A DNA stretch of 64,000 nt, taken from contig CP136067.1 in assembly GCA_032622095.1 (NCBI GenBank), positions 131,629,990-131,693,989 of the forward strand, in the 5' to 3' direction. The notes under the pieces were generated by a model. The model worked only from the letters and a program-made list of their open reading frames with translations. It was not told the origin of the DNA and searched no databases. A program made the position numbers and the translations under genes. The DNA comes from Siphonodentalium dalli (Eukaryota > Mollusca > Scaphopoda > Gadilida > Siphonodentaliidae). Positions 1 through 12,044 of this stretch are shown piece after piece (the stretch's first letter is position 1; each line of letters begins with the position of its first letter).

Positions 1-548
1 GTAGAGAGATTCCGCTTGTATGTGTGTAACGTGTAGGCATTAAACCGACATTTTATGTAAATGTCTAATCGTAAACATGGTTTATTTTGTTAGGAAGATA
101 GTTCAGGTTTGATTATAATATAATATACTACGGTGATTGATCTTTCGAATTTATAACGCGTTATAACAAGTTCTTTTGACTGAAACTGCTACAGAGTGAA
201 AAGACATTTATCTATACTGCCAAAGTCTTGTTAAAATTGTACTTAGCGAGATGTTCCCTAATTGCAGCAATTGTTTGAGCTGTTGCCTAGTAATTGCCGC
301 TGTCACGTGCTGCAAGCTACATGTCAGCAGTTACAAGAGGGATCTCTCTAATGGTATTAATATCCCATTCGTATGTCCTGACAAGAATGGACGAATCCGA
401 TTGGTCTATCGCAGCGATATATCATACTTATAATATTTCTAAGATATTCCCGCATTGTTGTAAACTGACTGATCATATGGCTTACATAATATAGGGTACA
501 TTTGCTCTTGATATTTCAGTAGATGCCATACTTTGAATACTTTCAAGT
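1..548. other. intergenic, no gene seen
   Basis: AT-rich sequence without a coding signature. The short open frames near 251-494 have no recognisable domain and overlap in different frames, so I do not call them. Confidence 0.5.
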
Positions 549-780
549 AAACTTATTGTGTGGTAATATATGTTACCCAGTGGGCTGAGTTTACTTATTG
601 TGTGGTAATATATGTTACCCAGTGGGCCGAGTTTACTTATTGTGTGGTAATATATGTTACCCAGTGGGCTGAGTTTAGTTATTGTGTGGTAATATATGTT
701 ACCCAGTGGACTGAGTTTACTTATTGTGTGGTAATATATGTTACCCAGTGGGCTGAGTTTACTTATTGTGTGGTAATATA
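549..780. repeat. 42 bp minisatellite, about 5.5 copies
   Basis: A 42 bp unit containing TATGTTACCCAGTGGGC is repeated head to tail with a few substitutions (GGGCT/GGGCC/GGACT variants). Because 42 is a multiple of three the array stays open in frame and gives a 14-residue peptide repeat. That is a consequence of the period, not evidence of a gene. Confidence 0.95.
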
Positions 781-1002
781 GCAGACTTTGTTCTTATGCC
801 AATCAGAAATATGGCATAAACGGTATGTTATTGTCAAATGTTTTCCCTTTGTTGTGTAAACAAAAGCAAAAAAACGTTACAGAACCTGGCTTTTGTTTAG
901 ATCCGGATATGGTAAACATAAAGAGCGTTCTTTGTTACTGTTTTCCTGATATGGAAATAATAAAGAGCGTTTATATCATCTGTGTGTGATTAACAAAAAG
1001 AG
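781..1002 (+). repeat. left arm of a 2.8 kb inverted repeat
   Basis: This stretch matches the reverse complement of 3383-3592 over about 210 bp, with several indels. Shared blocks include AAAGAGCGTTCTTTGTT, CCTGATATGGAA and TGTGTGTGATTA. The two arms may be old terminal repeats of a transposon or an inverted duplication; no transposase frame is visible between them. Confidence 0.8.
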
Positions 1003-1055
1003 TTCGCTGATTAAAGCACTGAGAAGCTTCTGATGCAAATCTTAATTTACGATCA

Positions 1056-1307
1056 TTAACCCTTTACCCAACAGAACGATCCTGTGCCAATGCATTCTCT
1101 TATATATGCGAGGCGACCTATGGTCGACTCGCATATATAAGAGAATGCATTGGCACAGGGCATAACTGTAACCATCACAATGTGGTCAAGGAGCCGGTTC
1201 CAATGATATCCATATTTGTATGGTTCTATTGAGACAGACCGAAGATATTTTAGGCTGTTGAAGCTTTATTTGGGCGTTTTTGGCCGGTTTGTTGGGTAAA
1301 GTGTTAA
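1056..1307 (+). mobile_element. TTAA-flanked MITE (piggyBac-like), copy 1
   Basis: A 252 bp element bounded by TTAA on both sides, with terminal repeats TTAACCCTTTACCCAACA and its near-complement TTGGGTAAAGTGTTAA. TTAA targets and CCC-type ends are features of the piggyBac superfamily, so a non-autonomous piggyBac-like MITE is the likely identity. It has no coding capacity. This copy holds one 79 bp palindrome where copy 3 (59971-60435) holds two with an AT-rich spacer, so it probably lost the interior by recombination between the two palindromes. The right half (about 1160-1300) is nearly identical to 60289-60430. Confidence 0.85.
1081..1159. repeat. recurrent ~75 bp palindrome, single copy
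   Basis: Near-perfect palindrome with core GCGAGGCGACCTATGGTCG flanked by TATATA-rich arms and ends CCTGTGCC/GGCACAGG. The same palindrome occurs at 13734, 13878, 35820, 36115, 58507, 58659, 59996, 60213, 62397 and 62691, with decayed copies at 25758, 26857, 48425, 57480 and 57871. Confidence 0.95.
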
Positions 1308-3382
1308 CTCCATTTGACAAACACTGGCAGTTTCCCCGACCGAGATACTTATAATAAAGTGGACACAGTTCATTGCTTATAGCAGTAAGAATCTTTTGAT
1401 GCACAGTAGTGATAATAAAATCGATGGCAAAAAGCATAATGATCATAAACTTCCTCTTCTAATAAAAAGTGGACAAATGAGTACATACACGTACAGTGTA
1501 AACCCGCCCAATTATTAATCTTCCAAAACACAAGTTCATAATTTGTATATGGAACATAATATCTTCAAAAGAACAATGTAAGCAGTGGTTGATTCATCAC
1601 ATCACACGGTAAGCATGGGAATAAGCGTTGAACGGCTCCGACGTTCTTGATCTTGAGGCCGACTGAAAGCACTGCTACAGAGTATTATGTACATGTAGTA
1701 GAGTATCGGATGCAGGTTTCCGGGAGCCACCAAAAGATGCATCCGGTTTTTCCTGAGCGTTTTCACGGCCGATGAAAGGTTGTTTATTCTCATAGTGATC
1801 TCAGAGTATCGTTCGCGTGATGAAGTCTATTTCGCTTACAGTGTGGCGGTATACATCCACTTTGCCCGATATATTACATATATTGATAGTTGAGCTTCAT
1901 ATTTACTAGCATGTTTGTATATGTGTACATGTATTTGTGCAATCATGTTTGTGCGCCAATTTATTGTTAAATCAGTCATTATGAATTTATTATGTTTGTT
2001 GGCAATAAATATGCCCAAAATGGAACCTGGCGTTGAGTGAGTTCTGTCCCCTTCTCCAGGAAACAACGTAAATATTATTTACATAAGGGCGTGCCTCTGA
2101 CGAAGACTTACCCTTCATAGAACTAAATTAAGTTCTATGTAAATAGAGTCGAAACCTTGCGGAAACAACATGGTTTAAACCAACAAACAGCGTGTGGTGA
2201 TGCGCTTATATTTTACGCATTGTAAGGCGCTACATACATCGACTAAAACCTCTGAAGGAAACTGAGGTGTTGAGTATATAATCACATTTTCACTATACAA
2301 GCAAAACGTCTGTAACACGAGCAGGTTCTTGTTTGCGTACACCTTGACGACAATATACTATTTACGCACTGATTATGAACAAAACAATATATATTTTAAT
2401 ATTCCTTCTGTTGATGGCGATTTGAACAAATATGAATATTTCTGCAACGAACGCCGTCCGTGCCTTTAAAATCAAATTGTTAGATATATTTTAACGTATT
2501 CGGATCGAGCATGTTCAGCTGATGCTGTGTGATGTATATAATTACAAACTTTTGAAACTTGTGACCAAAGTTATAGGGTTGACGCCCAACCGCCTGTCGC
2601 TTCGACCCCGGTGAATGCCGGTCCATATCGAACCCTAACCCGGTCTGTATGTCTCTACCTTTGAGATGATAACTTTTGTGACATAATAATAGTGTGAAAA
2701 GCGAATGTGATAAATGACGATTTATAAATAAACAAATGGATGGGGCAACAATGTTGATACAGTCTTAGTCAATTGAGTTTTCTCCAAAAATGACCTTTAA
2801 TGGAATTTTCACGGAAAGGTAGGCACCCGGGTAATTTTACATATCTCGGGTATACTAATCAAAATGAGCCATCGTCGCCTGAGAAATATAATATTGTAAT
2901 CGATTTTTCCATTTTCCGAGAAATTTGAGTTTGAAATTTTGGTAGGTCAGTTTGATAGGTCATATTGGAAAATGCGACACTATAATGCATCACATCGATA
3001 TCTACTGTAATGGGGAATTTCATGACCAGTTGTTCACACGATTGCAAGTAAATGACGAAAACGTGTTTGGAGATACGACATTCTGCCTAAATAATCATCG
3101 TCGGGCTTCTGGATCATAATGTCGAAGGAGATACGACACTTTTGCATAGTATATCTCCTCTGTATGAAATACTGTCTATTGTTATAATACTGTTGGCTTT
3201 TAAAGGCACGGGAGGCCTTAGTTGTCGAAAATATTCATATCTGTTTCAATCACCGTAAACAGAAAAACATTAAAACGCATAAAGTTTTGTTCATATATAC
3301 CATGACCATCGCGTAAACAGCATGCTATCATAAAGACCTACTATATTTTACCTAAGCAAGAGCCTGGTTGTGTTACAGAAGG
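1308..3382. other. intergenic; diverged dispersed repeat near 2345-2480
   Basis: No gene is recognised. Positions 2345-2480 resemble 3564-3710 and 20821-21000, sharing a TTTTAATATT or similar run, a hydrophobic-coding stretch and a GCCGTCCGTGCC-like block. Positions 3190-3260 carry part of it in the opposite orientation. The rest shows nothing structured. Confidence 0.4.
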
Positions 3383-3592
3383 CAGCACAAGGTTACTGGC
3401 TAATCACACACAAATGGTATAAACGCTCTTTATTCGTTCCATATCAGGAATTCAGCAACAAAGAACGCTCTTTGTGTTTACCATCATAATATAAACACCA
3501 GGAAAGTAACTTTTTATGCTTTTGTTTACATAACAATGGTCAAACATATGACAATAACATACTGTGTATGCGATATTTCTTATTTGTATACG
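3383..3592 (-). repeat. right arm of the 2.8 kb inverted repeat
   Basis: Reverse-complement partner of 781-1002, including AACGCTCTTTATTCGTTCC and CAAAGAACGCTCTTTGTG. The sequence between the arms is non-coding and contains TTAA MITE copy 1. Confidence 0.8.
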
Positions 3593-5100
3593 GACAAAGT
3601 CTGTCTACATTTTAATATTTCAGTTTGTGGCGATTTTTGACCGGTGGAAATATTTTCACAGCATACCCACCGCCAAGGCCTCCCGTACCTTTAAAGCAAC
3701 TTGGTACATTTGCGATGGTCTAAAAATTTTACAGGCGCAGACAATCCACATACAGAGAGAAAATGAAAACAACTAGACATATATTGTTCTTATATTCATT
3801 GCCCCGATTTGGAGATTTTGGCGATTCTAATCATTGTTTATAAACAAAACCTGGATTTTATTGAAATTGGATGTCGTTTACTCTCAAACAATCATTATAA
3901 AATGTCAGTATCAGATTATCGTAACTTCAACAATACAAATAACCAATCTAAGACCAAGGTATGCCTATATCGTCATGTTCTGTCCATGTAAGTGCAAACT
4001 TTAACCCTCAGACCAATCGCGAATTAAGGCCTCCATCGCTTTGATTTGTGATTGAAAAGTATATAACTCAAAAATGCTTTATGATATTTGTAATACAATT
4101 ACCAAATGAACAAACAGACTAAAGATGCACTCAACGTAGTATACAGTATCACCACGTGTATGTGCCGTTTTCTTTGTTCTTTTCTATCTCATGAAATGTG
4201 CAAATCCATTGTTATTTCTACTGGGAAGAAGAACCAAATTTAACCCCGACTGAGAATCAAAAGTTAATAGTTCAGCACAAACACCGATCAGAAACTTGAA
4301 AATCAGCAACTCGATAACATCGAGTTGTTGTGGAAGCTGATTGTAAAACAGTTGCCCGAAGAAATACATGGGGGAAATGGATTATTAAAACAATATTATT
4401 TAAAAACTGACAGGGGAAACAGAAAGTTTTCGATTGGGATCAGAACCATTAAGAAACCGACAATTGTGCAAACACATATAACACAAAATATCAAAAAGAT
4501 TGAAATGCTGATAAACCTGCTTGAAATGTATTCAGCAGATACAAATAATGTATTAAACATATCGAAATATTTGAAGTAGCTGACAACTTCTCTTTCTGGA
4601 TGATTGATAAGATACGTATAATATCTGATGAATCTGGTGTGAGTCTTAATCAATTCATCAGGTTGACAATCGGGTGGCTGACTCAGTAGGTGATGCCTCA
4701 ACCAAAAGCCAGCCTCCCACCAATTTGCACGGGTGCCCCTTTACAAAGATGACCCTTTCTCTCGAAGCATCACATCGAACTTTGAAAACTCAAATTGAGA
4801 TAATAAATGTATATAGGCTCAAACATGAACCATAAGCCAAAAAGACATCGTTTTATTCTTGTTTCATGTTTCCTATTTTAGAGGTAGTCCGCTCAGCCGA
4901 TGTTAATTCGCTTCTTTTTTTGTTGTTGTGTAATGCCAATTAAATCCAGTATGTGTTCTGTGAGCAAGATTTACAAAGTTAATTAACTGCATTTGGCTAA
5001 TGACTCATTGAATGAAATTAATGACTGCAACTAATAGAAAATGAAAGATGATTTTGCATATTTAGACATGGAATTTTCCAGCAGAATGCGTACTAATGTT
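3593..5100. other. intergenic, no recognised gene
   Basis: The longest open frames here (plus 4325-4579, 84 residues; minus 4396-4701, 101 residues) lie on opposite strands of the same AT-rich stretch. They have no domain, no cysteine or glycine pattern and no visible splice context. I regard them as chance. Confidence 0.4.
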
Positions 5101-6699
5101 GCAAAATCAATAAAATAAAAATGGTCGGGGGTGCTGGAATACAGGCGGGCGGATCACCAGAAACACAGGTCTTTTTTTTTGCCTAAATAATAATGGCTTA
5201 AAGGAGTACTGTGTGCCATTTTCAATAAATTCCCGGTGATAACAACGATCTAATATCGATAATATATAGAAAACTAAGTAATTTGAGTCGAAGATGTATT
5301 CTGTAAAACTCTGCTTCTGAGAGTCAAAAGACTTGACCATAGGATCAACTTGCATAGATTATTTTGGAGGAGATGTCTCAACGACAGAAGCCGTATCCAT
5401 TACCTAAGCTACAGTTTCTGGAACAGGAATAATATCAGTCTCCTCAACTTGTGTTGCCATATGTAGTGATATACTGATGAGTTTGGTTTGACTCTGTCTC
5501 AGTGCTGACATCAACACACGTTGTTGTAGACATGATTGCTGAGTGTGTGATCTGTGGAATGGATGGTCGAGGACCAGCTATTTTCTTAGCATCTATATAT
5601 GACAGATGCTTCTCAGCTTTATATCGTTGAATCGTGAATTAATAGTCCCAAGTTGGACATGGACAATCCATTGCAACATGTGAACCTTGACGGTTTGAAT
5701 ATTTCTTAAGATTCGTACAATACTCATGACCAGAAATAGAACATCGTGCACATATGGTTTCTTTACTTTTACAATGTTCCTGGCGATGGCCATGGCCATA
5801 CCCCTAGCATTTAAAACATCGCAATGGGTTTGCAACGTATGTGCTTAAAGCCATCTTCATATATCCAGCCTTCAGTGTCGGTGGATGTTCGCCGCAGCGA
5901 TTTAAGGTAAGAAGTTAACTACCCAAAGGAACTTTTTGACCATCAACTGTCTTTGTAAATATACAGACTTATGTAACTCCCTGTGGTGCTCACTCAGCCA
6001 AAATCTCTGACTATTAGCTATATCGCGAGTTCTCAACACAACTCTGCTACTGTTCAATGTCTTGTGATGAGTAATCAGCACTGGTGTTTTGCAATAGATG
6101 TTAATTTCAAAAGAGCGTCCGCTTGAATTTGTCTTGAACATTCGATCAGAATAGAGCCATTTAGTGGCCCAGTTGATCGGTTTGACAGATTTTAAATGGC
6201 CAGCTATGTTTTGTAGCGTTTTATCAATCACAAATACAGAAGGGCTCTTGAAATTCGGATCAAAACAAAGTACCAGGTACTGAGGATAGGCATCATCATC
6301 AGTGGAACTTAGCAGGTGGTCAATCTTATGTGTTTGTTTTGAGTTGCCATATCAAAGGCAGATAATCGACAACTAGCCCAGCAGCCGCCTCGGTCTACCC
6401 ATAGAATTATGGTCAGGCAAAAGACTGGTATATATGTGAAGCCGTGACCCGTTTTGCCACTGCATATAGCAGCTTCCCGATACCGCCCCACGGTGAGACA
6501 GGCGTGAACATTACAAGATTGAAACACTTAAAAGCCACGACGACGAACTGCAAATAGATATAACACAAAAGAAACAACATAGACACCTGAAACAAAATAA
6601 AAACAGATGGCATAAATGTGGAGAGGCGCGACTAGCCGATTGGTTGAGCCCGGTCAACTCAATCACCCGTCTTGAAGAGATGTAGGACCAAAGAGGACC
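5100..6699 (-). pseudogene. LINE ORF1 (CCHC nucleic-acid-binding protein), decayed copy A
   Basis: Read on the minus strand this encodes the gag-like ORF1 of an APE-type non-LTR retrotransposon. It starts near 6345 with MATQNK. It continues through a fold containing HHKTLNSSRVVLRTRDI, then reaches a zinc-knuckle region near 5590-5835 with CFKC, GHGHRQEHCK, ICARCSISGHEYC and a DCPCPTW block. Family knowledge: such ORF1 proteins package the element RNA. Frameshifts split the N-terminal part, an in-frame TAG falls inside the first knuckle and a TAA follows the CPTW block, so it is dead. The 5' untranslated part is separated: it resumes at 10502 because a second LINE inserted at 6700-10488. Copy B at 12393-13412 is the same element type. 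Confidence 0.8.
6687..6699 (+). repeat. target-site duplication, left copy
   Basis: ACCAAAGAGGACC, repeated exactly at 10489-10501. It flanks the LINE at 6700-10488 and is seen once, slightly diverged, in the uninterrupted copy near 13300. Confidence 0.9.
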
Positions 6700-6726
6700 T
6701 ATACTCTTCTTGTACTTTCTATCCTG

Positions 6727-7022
6727 ATGGCAAATAAAATAAGACCCCATGTAGCACTGAGTATCATAGTATTGTGCTTTGTCATGTGGAACTACCTAAA
6801 CTTGTCGGAATCATTACTTAGAATTAGGGATTTGAGCACACAGAAACGTGTGTCAATGCCAAAAAACGTTGAAAATATTCCCATTTCCAATTCAAATTAT
6901 ACGGTCTTATGTATGATAGTGATACTGGCTGGGGCCATGTCTATGCTCTTACTACTTGCGGGTGATGTGGAAACTCACCAGGGCCACTTAACACAACTAA
7001 TACCGAACCCAATTGTTCTTTC
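6727..7022 (+). pseudogene. LINE N-terminal leader with degenerate 2A-like motif
   Basis: The first 90 or so codons of the LINE reading frame, starting at the ATG 27 nt inside the insertion. The peptide is hydrophobic (residues 9-21 and 59-78) and ends MLLLLAGDVETHQGH. In APE-type LINEs of sea urchin, amphioxus and molluscs the corresponding place carries a 2A-like ribosome-skipping motif ending GDVExNPGP. Here residues 79-83 GDVET are kept but NPGP reads HQGH, so skipping should be lost. A frameshift near 7000-7023 separates this frame from the endonuclease. The 2A assignment rests on position, the leucine-rich lead-in and GDVE. Confidence 0.7.
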
Positions 7023-9967
7023 ATGCTTCTCAATACTCAGTGTATACGTCGTAAAATTGCCACTATTGCCGCCGAAACGACTGAAGGCAAATATGATTTC
7101 TGTTTATTCACCGAAACCTGGCTTAGTCGATCTATACCCGACAGCGATATCAAACTTCCTGGATACCATGACCCTGTACGCCATGATTGGGACGATGGAA
7201 GAACAGGGGGTGGGGTTTGTATATATGTGCGCGACTCTATTCCATTCCACATCAGAAATGACCTCTTTTCCCCAGACATTGAAGCATTATGGATAGATGC
7301 CACGATTAAGAAAAAAAGGTTATTAATCGGCTGTTTCTATAGACCACCAAACACACCCGTGAGTATATGGAAAAAATTGACAAGAGTATAACAGTTGCAC
7401 GCGACGAAGACCTTGACATTGTAATAGGTGGCGATTTTAATGAAAACTATTTTGTAGACGGTAATGGAAAAATTAATGAACTCTGCAGCGAGCGGGGATT
7501 TACCAAACTAGTTAGCGACAAAACCCATTATACGGAGAGGACATCAACCACGTTAGATCTTTTCTTGACAAATAATAAGAGTATTATTGAATCTTGTAAT
7601 GTACATGGAAACTTTTTCGACAATACCGTGAGATACCACTGTCCGGTTGTCCTGCGACTAACTCTAGAACCGTTTAATACATCAACAACTCTAATGCGAA
7701 AGATATGGAATTATAATATGGCGAATTACAATGATATGAATAAAACTTTTAGCGATTGGAATTATAAGGAGCCTTGCAACTCCCCAGTTTCAAAACATGT
7801 TGAAATCTTAACAGATAAACTGATTACGAGATGCCGAGAATATATCCCGAACAGCTATTCGAAAAAGCAAGAGACAATTTGATAGCAAAAATGAAAAGCT
7901 GCTCAATGATCATACAACTGACCAATCATCCTGGTGGAAAACACTCCAGAGCTATCTCTTTTCTAATGATAGTAGATCTATTACCCCGATCGCGTCAAAT
8001 GGCGAATTCCTGATCTCATCAACTGACAAAGCCAACGCATTTAATACATATTTCTCTACTATTTCGTCAGTTGATGATACATGGGAAGAGCCTACCCCAA
8101 TCCGTACTTGACCCTGGCCGCCCACAAATATCTTTTATAAAACTTACATCTGTCGACGTGTATACCGCACTGAGGGGCCTCAAGGTGGCAAAATCCAGCG
8201 GACCAGACTGTGTAAGCCCAAAAGTCCTGAAGAATTGTGCATCATCATTGTGTGAACCATTATCATTTTATTTCAATTCTTTTATCCAGAATAGCTATTA
8301 TCCACCAGAATGGAAAATATCAAATGTCACGCCGATATTTAAAACTGGTGATACCAGTCTTGTGAACAACTACCGCCCAATCTCTCTTTTGAGTTGTGTA
8401 TCAAAAGTATTCGAGAAGTGCATTCACAAATATCTCTCGGAATTTCCTAAAGAAAACAATATCTTATCTAATTATCAATCGGGGTTTCTGAAGGGTGACT
8501 CAACTGTATTCCAGCTAACAGACATATACGATTACATAAGCATTTCTTTAAACGAGGGTAAAGTAGTCCGATGCATTTTTGTGATATCAGCAAAGCATTC
8601 GATAAGGTCTGGCACCTGGGACTAATCCATAAACTCGAAAAAGTCGGAGTATCTGGGAATTTGCTTAACCTCATCAAATCACACCTTGCTAATAGGAAGC
8701 AGAGAGTAGGGATTAAAGGAAGTTTTTCCGAATGGCAACAAGTAACCGCCGGTGTACCCCAGGGATATGTGCTTGGCCCTCTTTTATTTTTGGTCTACAT
8801 AAACGATATTGCAGTAAACATAACAAGTAACATCCGCCTCTTTGCCGATGATACCTCAATATACCTGACAGTTGAAAGTCCTGCGCTAGCGGCTAATGTA
8901 CTAAATGATGACCTATATACGCTCGATCAATGGTCAAAAAAATGGCTTGTCGAGTTCAATCCACTAAAAACCGAATCAATGTTAATAGCAAGAAAGGATA
9001 CAGACGTCCACCACCCCACTAACTATGGGAACTACCACCTTAATCGAAGTTCCTTTTCATAAACACCTCGGACTGATCTTCAATAACCGCGGTACGTGGT
9101 GCACACACATCCGCATCACGATCGAAAAGGCATGGAAACGGGTTAATCTAGTTAGGAAACACAGATTTACATTGAACCGTAAAACACTGGAAAGAATATA
9201 CTTTGCCTATGTAAGACCAGTGCTTGAATATGCATCACCAGTATGGGATAATTGTCCTAATTATCTCAGCAGTGATAGAGAAAATACAATTTGAAATGGC
9301 AAGGATCGTTACTGGAGCGACGAACAGCGCCAGTAAAGAGAGCCTACTATTAGATACTGGTTGGGAGACCCTGACATCGAGGAGGAAAAAACAAAAGCTT
9401 ATACAATTCCACAAAATAGTGTACCTACGAAATTATATTTGTCACTCTGAAAACCAAACCGGTTATAATCTTAGACATCATGCAATACGACTACCATTGG
9501 ACGCCACAAAGGATATTTATAAAGATACATTTTTACCCTCTACAATAAGCGATTGGAATAGACTGCCAGAGTGTGTACAAAATTGTACCAACCTGGACAA
9601 GTTTAAAGAGTCACTTGCTGACGATCGTATATACACACATCCATACTACTATCATTGCCATAGTCGCAAATCCCAAGTATACCACACACGATTGAGACTG
9701 AAATGTAGTTATTTGAACTTCGACCTCGTGACCAATTTTGTTAGGCCCGACCCATATTGTGCATGCGGTGCTGTTGAAACAGCCCATCATTACCTGTTAG
9801 AATGCCATTTATACCAGGCATCAAGATTGGAATTGCTATCATCTCTACCAAACATAATTTTATCAGAAAGAACCCTACTCGAGGGTTCACCCGAAAGTTC
9901 CATTAGGGAAAATCATAGTATTTTCGAGGCCGCACAAAGATACATAATTAGTACAAAACGATTCTAA
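7023..9967 (+). pseudogene. LINE endonuclease-reverse transcriptase (ORF2), multiple frameshifts
   Basis: The endonuclease covers about 7023-7700, with TETWL, GGVCIYVR and IGGDFNEN. Its expected SDH-C-P motif reads RYHCPV, so a catalytic aspartate position is altered. Reverse transcriptase covers about 8100-9060: SSGPD, NNYRPISLLS, AFDKVWH, AGVPQG, GPLLFLVYIND and the catalytic FADD near 8840. The thumb and C-terminal domain cover about 9060-9967, with HKHLGLIF, YVRPVLEYASPVWD and a Cys/His tail (CACGAVETAHHYLLEC). The frame shifts near 7000, 7370, 7880-8070, 8570, 9040 and 9260. The protein would nick target DNA and prime reverse transcription of its own RNA; this copy is inactive. The frames otherwise remain well conserved, so the insertion is not ancient. 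Confidence 0.9.
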
Positions 9968-10488
9968 ACGTAATACTATGTCACATGTCTTCTGCCATTG
10001 AGTCATATATAAAGTCATACATAATGTCATAACTCGGAAAGCCTGACTGCCCAGCTAACTCATGTAGTCTCTGTACACAATTGACATATAATTCTACAGC
10101 CGAATGTTAAACTACCCCGCCCCCATTGACCATCCTATCTTTCTGACCTTTCTTAAACCTAACTACTCTCCTTTCGTCCCATTGGTTACCTTTAATTCCC
10201 TAATCACACCCCACTCCAGTTCTTATCTTATCTCGTGTTATCTGTTGTTGAGTGCGATCTATATCAAAATCACCAATAAGTTATTTAAAGTACAAACCAG
10301 AAAAATTCCCGTCTGACACGCCCGAACGGCCTTATGAAGTTCGGAAAATTTAAGCGATCTGGGAGAGGACTTCCCAAAAAAGCCACAATAGGCTTGTTGT
10401 CTCATCCCTTTCCAATCACCCATACTCATCCATTAGCATTTTTGTAAAATATTCATCTTGTTTTGTATTGGGAATAAATATTGTTTAC
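9968..10488 (+). other. 3' untranslated region of the LINE
   Basis: Non-coding sequence between the last LINE codon and the right target duplication. It has no poly(A) tail and no obvious short terminal repeat. The 70-residue open frame at 10104-10316 is not recognisable. Confidence 0.7.
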
Positions 10489-10501
10489 ACCAAAGAGGAC
10501 C
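10489..10501 (+). repeat. target-site duplication, right copy
   Basis: ACCAAAGAGGACC, exact match to 6687-6699. It fixes the 3' end of the LINE at 10488. Confidence 0.9.
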
Positions 10502-10690
10502 ATGAGCTATGTCGTATCCACAGGTCGATGCCTCACATGATACGGCCATCCTAGTACCACCAGAACTCCTACTCCACACCTCACGGGATGCACACCACGG
10601 CAAACAGGCTGCCACATTAGGGGATTCTTACCCCTCTCAGTGGGGCGGTAGGCCTATTCTACCCCGGGCCCACACGGGGTAAATATATCG
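10502..10690 (-). mobile_element. 5' part of the split ORF1-bearing LINE (copy A)
   Basis: Matches 13313-13412 in blocks (ATGAGCT, GTGCCACATTAGGG, CAGTGGGGCGGTAGG, CTACCCCGGGCCCACACGGG) and so continues copy A beyond the inserted LINE. It carries about 80 bp that copy B lacks (roughly 10523-10610). The block is GC-rich compared with its surroundings and is probably the 5' untranslated/promoter end of that LINE family. Confidence 0.75.
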
Positions 10691-12044
10691 GCTTCATGTG
10701 CTGTGAACAATACTTGCTGTGGCCATCGCCATCATCTGAAACCATCAGGGACGGATACGCGGTCAGGCAGACACACTGACCGACGGATGCACAAACGAAT
10801 TTGTTTTCGAAGAACAAACATGCATATAAGTTAAAACCAGTTATGTGCTAATAATAATTTCTCAGTAGAACCACATATTGATTTATGGATTGGACATTAT
10901 TTAGATAATTATATATGCTGAGAGTGCCGCCATGAACAATTCAGTGTTATCTCACCAAAGAGTGGTATACGCTTAGTTACAGGAAATAGCCAAATGCCGT
11001 GATAACGATATAATGGAATCACACAAAGATATACACACAATGCCATTGTTCTCTTTATATTACGTCACGGTAGTTGATGCAAGCCTGAGGTAAAACTGAG
11101 CACTTAAATTATTCAGTTATCTAGAATGCCCAATTCCCATGTCGTATTCCTGTACATATTTTATTTGTCGTATATGATGACGACGCATATAAATACAGTA
11201 ATGCCCTAAGTAATCGACCTCTTAACCACAGCAGACTTATTGGTAACTTTTCAGGATTTAGTCGGGAATATGGCTTGTTGGCATTCATTGGAAAGCTCTC
11301 GGTGCGCTAATGTGCTAGTTTTATTTATCATACCACAGCATGATTGGAAGGGTATAGGGGGTGTCTTGCCCTCAACTTTGGTCAACACTTGCATCAGTTG
11401 AAATTACATGCCTGGATCGATATTGGTTATAAATGTAATACCACATACATAGGTAGAAATTGTTGCATTGATTGATAGTCTAACCAGTAATTAGCCGGCA
11501 ATTTTTTCTTTTAGACCTTGTTTTGTTCTAATTTGGTTACAATTTTCATTTGATATTCCAGTCAGTTGGAAATTTTCCAACCCATGGGTTGTCAGATTGG
11601 ACATTTCTAAGAGTTAGAAAGCGTGAGGCACCAGATGGAAAGTTTGAACAAAAGGGGGTGAAAATTGATTGATCTGGTCAAGTGGTGCAGTTGGAAATGC
11701 ATGGTCTACGTACACACCAAAAAGTGAACATCGAGCCACATCCCTGTGCGGGGACAAGTTCGTAACGATAGGCGGTTTGATGAAACAAAATGACACAAAA
11801 ATAGGTTGCACTGGCGATATTTTGAATAACATTTTTGTTTTTAATTTATGAGTTCAAGACTCGATGTCATAAATAAAAGTTTAATATGACCAGATAATGT
11901 CGTGGTGTCAACAGGGACGTGGCTAGTGGATCTCCGTTTGGGGGTGTCCACATTGGAACAGCACCTCCGTCTTGAGCCAGACCAAAGTTTCCATATGCAC
12001 CCCCTTCCCCTGTGGTTTTGGATGCTAGCCTGAATTTCGTTGCT
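10691..12044. other. intergenic with one repeat arm
   Basis: No gene is recognised. Positions 11195-11312 are a single arm of the palindromic element that is complete at 47690-47908. Confidence 0.5.
11195..11312 (+). repeat. single arm of the 47.7 kb palindrome family
   Basis: Shares TTAACCACAGCAGA, TTTTCAGGATTTAGTCGG, AATATGGCTTGTTG and GGAAAGCTCTCGGTG with the left arm at 47690-47800, but the opposing arm is absent. It is either a solo arm left after deletion or a related non-palindromic element. Confidence 0.8.

Larger units (their letters stand above)
6700..10488 (+). mobile_element. APE-type LINE (Jockey/CR1/L2 group), near full length, inactivated
   Basis: A 3.8 kb insertion defined exactly by a 13 bp target duplication on each side and by the empty site around 13295-13320. 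Contents in order: a short leader of about 27 nt; an N-terminal hydrophobic peptide with a 2A-like relic; an apurinic endonuclease domain; reverse transcriptase with FADD; a C-terminal cysteine/histidine tail; and about 500 nt of 3' untranslated sequence. The tail has no poly(A), ending GGGAATAAATATTGTTTAC, which fits the CR1/L2 side better than poly(A)-tailed Jockey. The element carries several frameshifts and cannot be active. No separate ORF1 lies inside its boundaries. Confidence 0.9.

Noticed and set aside
560-781. Open frame coding a 14-residue repeat protein
   Set aside because: It is the translation of a 42 bp minisatellite; the period is divisible by three, so no stop can appear.
9222-9967. 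A separate 247-residue gene
   Set aside because: It is the C-terminal part of the LINE ORF2 after a frameshift, inside the target-duplication-defined insertion.
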